Shown here one piece after another: positions 52,646 to 61,254 of a stretch of 64,000 nucleotides of DNA (its first letter is position 1; every line of letters starts with the position of its first letter). Both the position numbers and the translations under genes were made by a program. Location: the NCBI GenBank assembly GCA_024684455.1, contig JAIKWU010000021.1, positions 1 through 64,000 on the forward strand. The letters are read 5' to 3'. Source of the stretch: Bacteroidaceae bacterium (GTDB lineage Bacteria > Bacteroidota > Bacteroidia > Bacteroidales > Bacteroidaceae). Below the pieces are notes generated by a model. That model was not told where the DNA came from. It was given only the letters and a program-made list of their open reading frames with translations, and did not search any database.

Positions 52646-53248
52646 TCACAGATTTTGAATGAGAAGTTTAGTCAATATCTCATAGCATCTGTCGTTCGGA
52701 TGCTTGCCATCAAGAGAATAATTTGGGTTCACCCCTTCACCTTGAAGAAGTATGGAATATACATCAAAATAGACCCAACCATTGACACGGGATTGCTCTC
52801 TCAGGCATTCATTTAACTGGCAAGTTGTGAAATTAACCAGTTCGTAGTTTTCAGAATGCTCTTTTCCCACTGGTAGTGCTGAGAAAACGTAAATTTTGGA
52901 TGCCATCAAGGAATTGACTGCTGACACGTAACGATGGATATAATTATCAAGATCGATAGAAGAGATTTCATAATCTTGATGATCGTTGATGCCTGTCAAC
53001 ACGACAACTCTTTTACCCCTAAATCTTCCAGCATATTCTTCTATATGCTGAATTCCGCTGTTGGACGCTCCATAATTCTCGGTAATAAACGAAGGAAAGA
53101 ACTTCCCTAAATCCCAGCGTTCTATATTGGAATCTCCGATAAAGACCAGTTCAATATCATCTTCATGGCTGCATGAAGATATCAACAATAAACATAGCAC
53201 ACAAAGGAGAGTTCTATGTATCAAAGAAGAATACTTAATTCGTTCCAT
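52646..53248 (-). CDS. SGNH/GDSL-type hydrolase lipoprotein
   Basis: A 200-residue lipoprotein (Cys26, lipobox ISSC). Nucleophile block VFIGDSNIERW (Ser in GDSN), block II NYGASNSG, block III VVLTGINDH and block V SLDGKHPND give the full SGNH set. It probably removes acyl groups from a glycan in the periplasm or at the surface, an opposing activity to the acyl-synthesis genes nearby. The start at 53248 is preferred; a start at 53260 is also possible. Either overlaps the sugar transferase gene. Confidence 0.88.
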   Translation of the reverse strand: MERIKYSSLIHRTLLCVLCLLLISSCSHEDDIELVFIGDSNIERWDLGKFFPSFITENYGASNSGIQHIEEYAGRFRGKRVVVLTGINDHQDYEISSIDLDNYIHRYVSAVNSLMASKIYVFSALPVGKEHSENYELVNFTTCQLNECLREQSRVNGWVYFDVYSILLQGEGVNPNYSLDGKHPNDRCYEILTKLLIQNL

Positions 53249-53843
53249 CAAATGCAGCAATGGTGGCTTGACCTTCGGCTGAGATTCCTTCTCTCTTAAA
53301 GACCTTCTTTATGGTCATAAACAGAATTTTAACATCCAATCCGAATGTAAGATGGTCAACGTACCAAACATCGTACTTAAATTTCTGTGTATGTGTAATT
53401 GCATTACGTCCATTCACCTGTGCCCAACCTGTAATACCAGGGCGAACTTCATGACGGCGCATCTGTTCTTTTGTATATAAAGGAAGATATTTTACTAGAA
53501 GAGGACGGGGGCCAATCAATGACATGTCGCCTTTCAAGACATTAATCAACTGTGGAAGTTCATCAATCGAAAGAGAACGGATCACACGTCCTACAGAAGT
53601 TAATCTATCTTTGTCGGGCAACAAATTCCCTTCATCATCCACTTTGTCGTTCATGGTCTTAAACTTGATGAGTTTAAAAATGCGAGCATTGATTCCAGGG
53701 CGTTCCTGTACAAAAAATACGCTACTTCTGCCATTTGCAATGTATAAAAGTAACGCGACAATGATGATAAACCATCCTAATAGAATCAGAGCCGACAAAG
53801 ACAAACTGAAATCAATAATCCTCTTAATATATTGCTTATACAT
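53235..53843 (-). CDS. Initiating sugar-1-phosphate transferase (PglC type)
   Basis: A 202-residue polyprenol-phosphate phosphoglycosyltransferase, starting repeat-unit synthesis on undecaprenyl phosphate. One N-terminal hydrophobic helix (FSLSLSALILLGWFIIIVALLLYIA) fits the small monotopic PglC type. RPGINARIFKLIKFKTM, SIDELPQLINVLKGDMSLIGPRPLLV (catalytic Asp-Glu) and RHEVRPGITGWAQVNGRN are conserved. It is the key enzyme that identifies this locus as surface-glycan biosynthesis. Confidence 0.95.
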   Translation of the reverse strand: MYKQYIKRIIDFSLSLSALILLGWFIIIVALLLYIANGRSSVFFVQERPGINARIFKLIKFKTMNDKVDDEGNLLPDKDRLTSVGRVIRSLSIDELPQLINVLKGDMSLIGPRPLLVKYLPLYTKEQMRRHEVRPGITGWAQVNGRNAITHTQKFKYDVWYVDHLTFGLDVKILFMTIKKVFKREGISAEGQATIAAFDGTN

Positions 53844-53854
53844 AACCTTATGAA

Positions 53855-54604
53855 TTACAGTAAAGAGAAACCACCGTCTATTACTAAATTGCTTCCTGTT
53901 GTAAAAGTACTAACATCGGATAACAAGTAAACGGCATAATAAGCGATTTCTTCGGGTTGAGCATATCTCTTGAGTGGATATAACTTTTTATTAGCAGCCA
54001 CTTGTTCCTCAGAAATGTTATCACGGTTGATAAGAGGGGTTTCAACTCTTCCTGGGCAGATACAATTAACCCTGATTCGATATGCCGCCAATTCAACAGC
54101 CTGGGATTTCGCCATTCCTACAAGCGCACCTTTTGATGCAGAATAAATGGAGTTCCCTACGTGTCCTGTAACAACACCATCAATCGAGGCTAAGTAAACA
54201 ATTGAAGCCCCCTCATTGAGATGCTTTGACTTTAACAATCGTTGAGTTAATAGGACTGGGGCTGTAAAATTAACATCCATTACTCTTTTTAATTCTTTCT
54301 CAGAAATAAACCTAAAGGGCAATGTCAATCCCACACCTGCAGAATGAACGACTCCATCTAATTTGGGTATTTGTTCAATTAGTTCACCAACCATGGAAGA
54401 GTCTGTTATATCACAAGAATAAACAGAGTGATTTGATCCATGGAGACAATTCAATGTTTCTGTCAAGCGATGATTGTCCCTTCCAACTAATATAAGTTGT
54501 GCTCCTAACCGAGAACTGGCCACTGCAATAGCACGGCCTATGCCAGAAGAGGCACCTGTAACAAGTATTGTTTTACCTTCTAAACTAAAAGGATTATCTA
54601 ACAT
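53855..54604 (-). CDS. SDR-family reductase (FabG-like)
   Basis: A 249-residue short-chain dehydrogenase: GASSGIGRAI (NADP-binding, 18-27), HSAGVGL, catalytic YSASKGA with Ser-Tyr-Lys triad, and NCICPGRVETPL. It lies in a cassette with KAS III, an ANL ligase and two ACPs, so reduction of a 3-oxoacyl-ACP to 3-hydroxyacyl-ACP is the most likely role, though an NDP-sugar substrate is possible. Confidence 0.92.
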   Translation of the reverse strand: MLDNPFSLEGKTILVTGASSGIGRAIAVASSRLGAQLILVGRDNHRLTETLNCLHGSNHSVYSCDITDSSMVGELIEQIPKLDGVVHSAGVGLTLPFRFISEKELKRVMDVNFTAPVLLTQRLLKSKHLNEGASIVYLASIDGVVTGHVGNSIYSASKGALVGMAKSQAVELAAYRIRVNCICPGRVETPLINRDNISEEQVAANKKLYPLKRYAQPEEIAYYAVYLLSDVSTFTTGSNLVIDGGFSLL

Positions 54605-54702
54605 AAAAAACTTTTATTGAAGTTCCGCAAGCTCAACTTAAAAGGAAGTCATTGGGTTTGAAGCCCCTTGATAATGGGCTGGCATAAGCCAGGGATACTC
54701 CT

Positions 54703-54780
54703 TGTAGGGACGACCCGTGGGGCGTCCCGATTGGTGTTAGTTCCCTTTTCGTCATGGACGCCCCACGGGTCGTCCCTACA
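54703..54780. repeat. Perfect 25-bp inverted repeat, MITE-like
   Basis: Arms at 54703-54727 and 54756-54780 are exact reverse complements (outer ends TGTAGGGACGACCCG and CGGGTCGTCCCTACA), with a 28-base loop. It lies in the gap between the SDR and KAS III genes, otherwise featureless. Confidence 0.85.
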
Positions 54781-54829
54781 GAGCACCCTATCAATTCCAA
54801 CAATTCTAACATGCGAAAGTTAAAAACCT

Positions 54830-55894
54830 TTATCCTTTATACTCAATCAATTTCAGGCATTCCAAGGGAGGCAGTGTGAAATAAACGCTTGCCCAAGCCA
54901 GTCCTACTCCAAAGGCTGTTGCCACTATACGATGTGATAAAGCATTCATTTCGTAATTATCACATGCTGACGTTAATGTTAATGGAATTGTAGCACAACT
55001 TGTATTTCCATAATCAAACATGCAATAAGGAACTTTTTCAGCAGGGATGCCAATTTTTTTTCTGATTTTCTCGTTCATAAACTTATTCGCCTGATGAAAG
55101 AGAAATATATCAACATCTTCAATCTTAATATCAGCGTAGTCCATCAACTGTCTCGTCACTTCAGGGGCTCGCTTTATACCAAAAGAGAACACACCCATTC
55201 CATCCATAGAGGTGTCAAGGTTCGTTCGGCAAATTCCCTTTCCGTATTCATTTTCTATTAGAGAATCAGACGTAAAGGGGTTTCTGAATCCTCCATCAGG
55301 AATCATAATGCTCTGATAAGAACTACCATCTGCTCCCAGTACAAAATAAAGACTATCTGCCCCCTTTGTGTATTCTATGGCTGTAGCGGTACCAGCATCA
55401 CCGAACAGCGGCCAGGCTGTTTTATCATTTCTGGATTTAAACTTTGTAGGTGTATCCCCCACCAGTAACAATCCTTTTTTCATGTGCCCTGCTTGCATTA
55501 AAGATGATATGACACTCAAGCCATACACCCAACCAGGACATCCATAAGAAACATCCAGTGTAAAACAGTTTGTTGAAAGACCTAATCGTCCTTGAAGTAC
55601 ACATGATGTCGGCGGTAAAATATAATCTGCTGACTGACTGACAAAAATAAGACAGTCAATGTCTTCAACATTCCACTTTAATTCATCTATCAGTTTGATT
55701 GCCGCTTCGTAACATAAGTCACTGGACGTCGTTTTTGAATCTGCCACACGGCGAAAACGAATGCCTGTAGAAAGAATAACCTTTTCAGCCTCTCCTTCGC
55801 TGAAAAGGGGGTATTCCATGTTGTCTTCTCGGGTAGGAGGCACACACGAAACTATACCTTTTATTGTTATATTTGAGTTTTGTAATTGAGCCAT
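54830..55894 (-). CDS. 3-oxoacyl-ACP synthase III-like (FabH family)
   Basis: A 354-residue KAS III-like condensing enzyme with an intact triad: Cys in DVSYGCPGWVYGL (near 118), His in LFHQANKF (near 275) and Asn in DYGNTSCA (near 304). Unlike housekeeping FabH it lies in a surface-glycan locus, next to an ANL ligase and two ACPs. It probably makes one defined short acyl chain, such as a 3-oxobutyryl unit, that the SDR then reduces. Related cassettes exist in viosamine-modification islands of Pseudomonas syringae. Confidence 0.93.
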   Translation of the reverse strand: MAQLQNSNITIKGIVSCVPPTREDNMEYPLFSEGEAEKVILSTGIRFRRVADSKTTSSDLCYEAAIKLIDELKWNVEDIDCLIFVSQSADYILPPTSCVLQGRLGLSTNCFTLDVSYGCPGWVYGLSVISSLMQAGHMKKGLLLVGDTPTKFKSRNDKTAWPLFGDAGTATAIEYTKGADSLYFVLGADGSSYQSIMIPDGGFRNPFTSDSLIENEYGKGICRTNLDTSMDGMGVFSFGIKRAPEVTRQLMDYADIKIEDVDIFLFHQANKFMNEKIRKKIGIPAEKVPYCMFDYGNTSCATIPLTLTSACDNYEMNALSHRIVATAFGVGLAWASVYFTLPPLECLKLIEYKG

Positions 55895-55897
55895 AAA

Positions 55898-57301
55898 TTA
55901 GAGGGAGTCCAATATATGATACAATATTTTCCCAGTATCAGACCTAGGTAACGTCTTAATAATTTTCACAGAAATGGCTGACGGATGGAGGTTCAGCATT
56001 GCCGCCAATGATTGGCGGCATTCTTGAATGTTAATATCAGCGGAAGTAGTATATACGCACAATAAGTCATCAGTACCAGAACAAATAAATTCCGTTTCGT
56101 ATTTATTCTGCAACCATGCTTCCGTATAATCCAGGCCAATGCGATTCCCAAAAATCTTCAAAAAACGTTTCTTTCTTCCCACAATGTAGAAAAAACCGTC
56201 TTCATCCATATAAGCCATATCACCCGTTTCCAAACGCCCATGATTCACGTCTGGCAGCAACAAATCTTCTCGGCTTTCCGCATATCCCCAACAAACATTA
56301 TCGCCATAATAAAGCAGTTCTCCGATTTTGTTCGCAGGCAAAACGGCGCCATCAGAGTCGACGACTTCAAGCCGGCCATCAGGAATCGCAATCCCGATAC
56401 TTCCGGCTTTGGTTAAGGCGTGCTCTTGGGGTACGTAACTAATACGAGCAGTAGCCTCTGTTTGTCCATACATGACAACAAAGTTTTTATTATGGAGAGC
56501 GGCTTGTTCAGTGTATTCTCTTATCAACTCCACCTTTAATTTACCGCCAGCCTGAGTCAGCGTATGAAGATGAGGCAGATTAAAATTCCAGAATTTTATT
56601 TTTTTCAGGATTTCGTATGTGTAAGGAACCCCTGAGAAAGAAGTGGCTTTTTCTTCTGATGCGAACGACCAAAATTCACGTTGCACATAAGAATAATTGG
56701 TTAAAAGAAGGGTCGCTCCCACAGATAAATGGCTGTTTATAACAGACAAGCCAAAAGAATAATGCATTGGGAGTGAAGTAATAGGTCGCTCCAGTTCTGT
56801 TAATTTGAGATATTTTGCGATTGAAGTAGCATTACTCTTCAAGTTGTTTTCAGATATACGAACCAGTTTGGGAGCACCTGTAGAACCCGAAGTACTCAGC
56901 AGAACCCGAAGTTCGGGAGGAAGAGGCTGCTGGCAAGAATTGATTTGGATGAGTTTATAATTGTGAGCACTATAAAGATGTTGATGAAGTTCTAATCCAT
57001 TAACTTCTTGTTCCTCTGGTAGCCAAATGTACTCTGGTTTATAAATGGTAAGAATGTTATTGATGGATTCTTTGGCCAAATATCGGTTTAATAACAACAC
57101 AGTGCTTTTAGACTCAAAAACGGAAAGATACCCTATCAATGAGCCTATGGTATTATCGCATAGTACAACCAACAAACTGCCACACTTTAAGAATTGAGAA
57201 AGATTGTTAACACATTCTTGAAGAGCGGCATAGGACCACCTTTCTCCGGTAGGAATTTGAACAGCGATATTGCTCTTGAATTGTTGATAGTCGAACATCA
57301 C
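55898..57301 (-). CDS. AMP-dependent acyl ligase (ANL family)
   Basis: A 467-residue adenylate-forming enzyme. LLSTSGSTGAPKLVRIS near residue 135 is the P-loop-like A3 motif, MYGQTEATARISYVP the A5 motif, LETGDMAYMDEDGFFYIVGRKKRFLKIFGNRI the A7-A8 hinge region, and LPRSDTGKILYHIL the C-terminal lysine motif. It probably activates a short carboxylic acid and loads it on the ACP encoded directly downstream of its partner genes. KAS III starts 3 bases after its stop. Confidence 0.93.
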   Translation of the reverse strand: MMFDYQQFKSNIAVQIPTGERWSYAALQECVNNLSQFLKCGSLLVVLCDNTIGSLIGYLSVFESKSTVLLLNRYLAKESINNILTIYKPEYIWLPEEQEVNGLELHQHLYSAHNYKLIQINSCQQPLPPELRVLLSTSGSTGAPKLVRISENNLKSNATSIAKYLKLTELERPITSLPMHYSFGLSVINSHLSVGATLLLTNYSYVQREFWSFASEEKATSFSGVPYTYEILKKIKFWNFNLPHLHTLTQAGGKLKVELIREYTEQAALHNKNFVVMYGQTEATARISYVPQEHALTKAGSIGIAIPDGRLEVVDSDGAVLPANKIGELLYYGDNVCWGYAESREDLLLPDVNHGRLETGDMAYMDEDGFFYIVGRKKRFLKIFGNRIGLDYTEAWLQNKYETEFICSGTDDLLCVYTTSADINIQECRQSLAAMLNLHPSAISVKIIKTLPRSDTGKILYHILDSL

Positions 57302-57319
57302 AAATAAACTGTAATCTTG

Positions 57320-57562
57320 TTAGTTTATACCATAATGCTCTTGGAGGATCTGTAATCCCAGGTCATATGTCTTTATGTCGAAGATATCGTCCGACAGGAA
57401 GTCTATACCAAATTCCTCTTCTAATGAAGAAATCAGAAGGATATGAGACACAGAGTCCCATTGTTCAGACACTTTCAAACGCATATCTTTCAAATCCTTC
57501 TTCTGAACATTAAACACAGAGCAGAACACCCTGTCGTATTTTTCTTGATTTATCTTATTCAT
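57320..57562 (-). CDS. Acyl carrier protein (locus-specific)
   Basis: An 80-residue carrier with the four-helix pattern. The phosphopantetheine site is in SEQWDSVSHILLISSLEEEFG (Ser after Asp). It is acidic and lacks the standard DSLD-x-VE motif, being a dedicated carrier rather than AcpP. It lies 19 bases upstream of the ANL ligase. Confidence 0.87.
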   Translation of the reverse strand: MNKINQEKYDRVFCSVFNVQKKDLKDMRLKVSEQWDSVSHILLISSLEEEFGIDFLSDDIFDIKTYDLGLQILQEHYGIN

Positions 57563-57616
57563 TTGCGAATCTTCTTTATATTGAATAACGTATAATAAAT
57601 ATATTTATTATCATCT

Positions 57617-58270
57617 TCAAAAAAATAATTGCTTAGCAGGATTCCCTATATATGTAAACCCGTTTTTTGTCTTGCGCATAACAACGGACCCTGCGCCTAT
57701 GGTTGTGTTTTCGCCGACGGTCAATCCCTGCAATAGGACTGAATTGGCTCCAAAGGAATTAAGCGTACCAATGGTAGTTCCTCCACTAATTCGTGTTGCG
57801 GTCATAAAGGCATTAAAATCACCGATGACGGCGTCGTGTCCAACACTGCACCGATTATTAAACACATTAAAATTTCCCAGTTTAACATGACAACTCATCG
57901 AAACAAAACTACAGAGTATGTTGCCATAACCCATATTAAAGTTATCTTTATCTAAGATGGCGGCATCGGCGGCGATGAGATTGGGGAATTCCAACAGGGG
58001 GTTTGAGAGTTTTTCAACAATTTTCTTGACGGAATGTGGATTACTTATTGCTATCGCAACACAGGTCGGGTCTGTAAGGGCATTGAGGTACTTCGAATCT
58101 CCTAATATGTCTCCGTATTCATTTCTGGAACCAGCGGGATGATGAACGGTGTCGTCATCAACAAATCCCAGTAATGTCCATGTTGGAGTGTTCGCGTTAA
58201 TGCGCTTTATCATTGATGCCACTTCCCGGCCAAAGCCTCCCGCTCCAAAAATAATTATATTTCTTGACAT
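57617..58270 (-). CDS. Sugar acetyltransferase, NeuD/PglD-like
   Basis: A 217-residue protein: an N-terminal Rossmann-like domain (NIIIFGAGGFGREVASMI) and a left-handed beta-helix with hexapeptide repeats (NRCSVGHDAVIGDFNAFMTATRISGGTTIGTL). The catalytic His is in VGHDAVIG. The family N- or O-acetylates amino sugars of surface glycans (PglD, NeuD). It may instead use the special acyl chain made in this locus. Confidence 0.92.
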   Translation of the reverse strand: MSRNIIIFGAGGFGREVASMIKRINANTPTWTLLGFVDDDTVHHPAGSRNEYGDILGDSKYLNALTDPTCVAIAISNPHSVKKIVEKLSNPLLEFPNLIAADAAILDKDNFNMGYGNILCSFVSMSCHVKLGNFNVFNNRCSVGHDAVIGDFNAFMTATRISGGTTIGTLNSFGANSVLLQGLTVGENTTIGAGSVVMRKTKNGFTYIGNPAKQLFF

Positions 58271-58284
58271 ATCTAAGTATCTAA

Positions 58285-59472
58285 TTAATTCTTATCAAAA
58301 AGTGGTCGTTCGTCGCAATCGTCTACAATACATTGACGTAGCGCATCTAAATAGCCGTGGCCAAATTTCTGATCTGGTTCTATGTAATTACCTTCGGCCC
58401 ATTCATTCCATGATTTCAGGAAGAGTACTTGATGCTCTGGTTGTTTGTCTTTAATCAGTTTCAATGCTTCCAAAATTGTTTCCTTAAAACGCTCTGGCGT
58501 ACTTCCTGTGTAGATGCCGTTAACTCCTGCCCGGGGGCTTCGGTCCCACTGTGGCAACAGGGATGGATATACATTCTCACGTGCATCTTCTGGAACATAA
58601 TAGTGACGCATCACCTGACGGTAATCATATTTGTTAACCAATGATATCCCGAAACGGGCTGAGAGTTGGCGTTGCAGAGCGACCCACCATCGATTTTTTG
58701 CACAGACTTCTGCACGCCATGTTCCTAGCGGCAGTACTGCATCAAAACCGAGTTGCCCGGTAGCGTAGTCATAGTATTTCCCTGCCTCGTCTGTTGAAAA
58801 ATAGCCTTTAGTCACTTGATGACCATCTTCTGCAATCACAGGGTGGCCATTGGTGTTTTGCATATAGGCTATAAAGTGAATGCCTCTAAGCCCTGCTTCC
58901 TGTGCCAAAGTTCTCCAGCATGGAATGAAATCGCCTGGAAGGTCGTATGGGTCGAAGACTACAAATATGGGTTTCCCATCTATGGTTATATAGCGCTTGT
59001 CCTTAAAGGCTTTTAGGACATAGGCAAAATGCATCTTATAGTCTTCTTCTCCGTAATAACACTGCTCGGCGATCATTTCTTTACGCTTGTTTCCATCTCG
59101 TGTCCACGTGGCAGTGGTCCAACTATGATTTGCCCAGCCTAAAGCAAACGGGAAGTCTGGTTTTCCACTATTTAAGACTTCATTGAATGGTCGCTGAAGT
59201 AATTGCTTCCCATTACCAAACCAATAATGCCAATAACAAAAGCCTTCTACTCCAGCCTCACGGGCCATTTTTGCCTGCTGTTCGCGTATTTCAGGCAGGC
59301 GTAAGTCATAGAATCCCAAATCTGCGGGGATGCGCGGCTGATAATGTCCTCGGAATAATGGTTTTGCCTTTGCTACATTGGTCCATTCTGTAAATCCAGG
59401 CCCCCAAAACTTGTCGTTCTCGGGAATGGGATGAAATTGAGGAAGATATAAGGCAATGACTCTTGCTTTCAT
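58285..59472 (-). CDS. WbsX-like glycan protein (GH99-like)
   Basis: A 395-residue protein with the WbsX (glycosyltransferase WbsX/GH99-like) pattern: RVIALYLPQFHPIPENDKFWGPGFTEWTNV at the start, then FRGHYQPRIPADLGFYDLR, GFCYWHYWFGNGKQLL and LFLKSWNEWAEGNYIEPD near the C-terminus. It is found in many capsule/O-antigen loci but the reaction is not settled. The start is taken at 59472 (MKARVIALYLP). Confidence 0.9.
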   Translation of the reverse strand: MKARVIALYLPQFHPIPENDKFWGPGFTEWTNVAKAKPLFRGHYQPRIPADLGFYDLRLPEIREQQAKMAREAGVEGFCYWHYWFGNGKQLLQRPFNEVLNSGKPDFPFALGWANHSWTTATWTRDGNKRKEMIAEQCYYGEEDYKMHFAYVLKAFKDKRYITIDGKPIFVVFDPYDLPGDFIPCWRTLAQEAGLRGIHFIAYMQNTNGHPVIAEDGHQVTKGYFSTDEAGKYYDYATGQLGFDAVLPLGTWRAEVCAKNRWWVALQRQLSARFGISLVNKYDYRQVMRHYYVPEDARENVYPSLLPQWDRSPRAGVNGIYTGSTPERFKETILEALKLIKDKQPEHQVLFLKSWNEWAEGNYIEPDQKFGHGYLDALRQCIVDDCDERPLFDKN

Positions 59473-59519
59473 GTCAATGAGAAATAAGAAACTCAAAGTA
59501 TTTTAACAAAACCCTTGGG

Positions 59520-59753
59520 TCAATTTTTCTTATTCATGACAATGTTATATAGATCCGCAATTGTAACTGCAGACTTCATATCGTCACCATTGATGGATAC
59601 GTCATATTCTTCATCAATCATACAAATGATGGATAGCGCTATCAGAGAAGAATACTCATCCAATTCATGAAAGATTGTGTCGGCTTGAAAGACACTTTCA
59701 TCTGTGTCAACAAATTGCTCTGCAAAATGTTTTATAAAATCTTCAATATTCAT
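59520..59753 (-). CDS. Second acyl carrier protein
   Basis: A 77-residue acidic helical protein with the ACP fold: MNIEDFIKHFAEQF, then FHELDEYSSLIALSIICMIDEEYDVSIN, where a Ser in YSSL would be the phosphopantetheine site. It is the first gene of the polysaccharide locus. The carrier motif differs from the 57320 gene (DEYSS against WDSVS), so the two may accept different partners. Confidence 0.82.
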   Translation of the reverse strand: MNIEDFIKHFAEQFVDTDESVFQADTIFHELDEYSSLIALSIICMIDEEYDVSINGDDMKSAVTIADLYNIVMNKKN

Positions 59754-60249
59754 ATTCTAAGTTAAATTAAATTTCAGTTTTCCATGTAAATTGTAGAGAA
59801 AAGTACCAGTCGGCGAGATTGTGAGACTCTATCAAATACAATACTTGGCTTACTGTTTTTATGATATGTGTAACATATCGGAGCCACGCGACCGTCATAC
59901 CTCTTTACTATATACTATATTTGTAACGTTTATTTGGCATGTTTATTATATTTTCACAGATTTTTTTTGCTGTAATGATATACTGGGCTACATTTAGTTC
60001 AAAATCTCCCACTCAAACTTCAAAAAGAAAAACTTTACAACTCACACTGCGGCATGAATGAAGTCATGCTATGCAACGGATATATTCACACTATACCACA
60101 AAAGTTTCCATATTTCAGACCTACTGAAACTCGTACCACACACTGACGTCATTCAAATAGAAAATTGCGTTGTAACACAATAAAACCTGTGATGAAATGT
60201 TATAAATATAGTAAATATAGCAAGTATTTTAATACTACACAATTATACA
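59754..60249. other. Divergent intergenic region with no gene seen
   Basis: About 500 AT-rich bases between the polysaccharide locus (minus) and the DUF4886 genes (plus). TATATTTG at 59916-59923 fits a -7 box on plus but lacks a -33. At 60042-60151 there may be a degenerate 22-bp-period array (TCACACTGCGG, TCATGCTATGC and TCACACTATAC spaced by 22), weaker than arrays A-E. Confidence 0.5.
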
Positions 60250-61230
60250 ATGCAACATAAAATGTTTTGGCGGATGCTGTTGACGTTGGTAGTAGCCACT
60301 GTGTATTCTTGCTCCAACGAAAATGTCGATGTCATTCGAGAATACGACGAAACAAATACACCTTACTTAACAAACCACCCGCTTCCAAAGAACCCCAATA
60401 CACTTCGCGTGCTGGCTATTGGCAATAGTTATACTATCGACGGAACGGCTTATCTTCCAGAAATACTAGATGGTTTGGGAATAGACAATAACTGTTATGG
60501 AGTATATGCACTTGTTGCTGCAAGTGCCTCTTTACAATATTGGGATGAAGTGCTGCATCATAATGAGCCGGTGAAACTCATAAGACGAGCAGGCATGTTA
60601 AACATGGATGTATTGTCGGGAAGTATGGAAGAAGTGCTGTCACAGCCGTGGGATATCATTGTTTTTCAGCAGGTAAGTTATCTGTCGATGTCGTATGATT
60701 CTTTTTATCCGCATCTTCATCATTTAATTGATGCCGTCAAACGGTACTGCACGAATGAAAATGTGACACTTGCATGGCATATGACACATTCTTACGCCAG
60801 CACTTATGTCAGGGGTAACGGTGTACCCAGTTTCACAAGATGGCAATCAATTGCGAATGCAACACGAACGATGGTGCGATTCGATGGAATTGACGTAATT
60901 ATTCCAATGGGTACTGCCATTGAAAACGCACGTCATTCAGCACTCCAAAACGATACAGAACTCACCCGAGACGGCACACATCTGGCCTTCGGCGTCGGTC
61001 GATACATTGCTGCCTGTGCTTGGGTTGAGACCCTCTTTGCACCTGTGTATGGCTTTTCCGTTTCCAATCTCACGGCTACACACGACCTAGATGAGTGGGA
61101 AGAATTTGGCATCGGCGTGGACTCCTTCATTCCTGGTTCCTCCGTAGCCGTCACTGACGACAACAGGTCTCTCTGCCTCCAATGTGTGAACATGGCTAGC
61201 CAATACCCCTACTCCATCGTCAATCCCTAA
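60250..61230 (+). CDS. DUF4886 lipoprotein (first tandem copy)
   Basis: A 326-residue SGNH-like protein with a lipoprotein signal (MLLTLVVATVYSC). RVLAIGNSYTIDGTAYLPEILDGLGI carries the GNSY nucleophile block; IIVFQQVSYL and DLTRDGTHLAFGVGRYIAAC-type block V (here ELTRDGTHLA) follow. It is paralogous to the next gene along its whole length. The first 700 bases are AT-rich and the last 270 are C-rich like its neighbour, as if the 3' part had been converted by recombination. It may start at M5 (60262). Confidence 0.88.
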   Translation: MQHKMFWRMLLTLVVATVYSCSNENVDVIREYDETNTPYLTNHPLPKNPNTLRVLAIGNSYTIDGTAYLPEILDGLGIDNNCYGVYALVAASASLQYWDEVLHHNEPVKLIRRAGMLNMDVLSGSMEEVLSQPWDIIVFQQVSYLSMSYDSFYPHLHHLIDAVKRYCTNENVTLAWHMTHSYASTYVRGNGVPSFTRWQSIANATRTMVRFDGIDVIIPMGTAIENARHSALQNDTELTRDGTHLAFGVGRYIAACAWVETLFAPVYGFSVSNLTATHDLDEWEEFGIGVDSFIPGSSVAVTDDNRSLCLQCVNMASQYPYSIVNP

Positions 61231-61254
61231 GCATTTCTCCATCCATATAGCATC

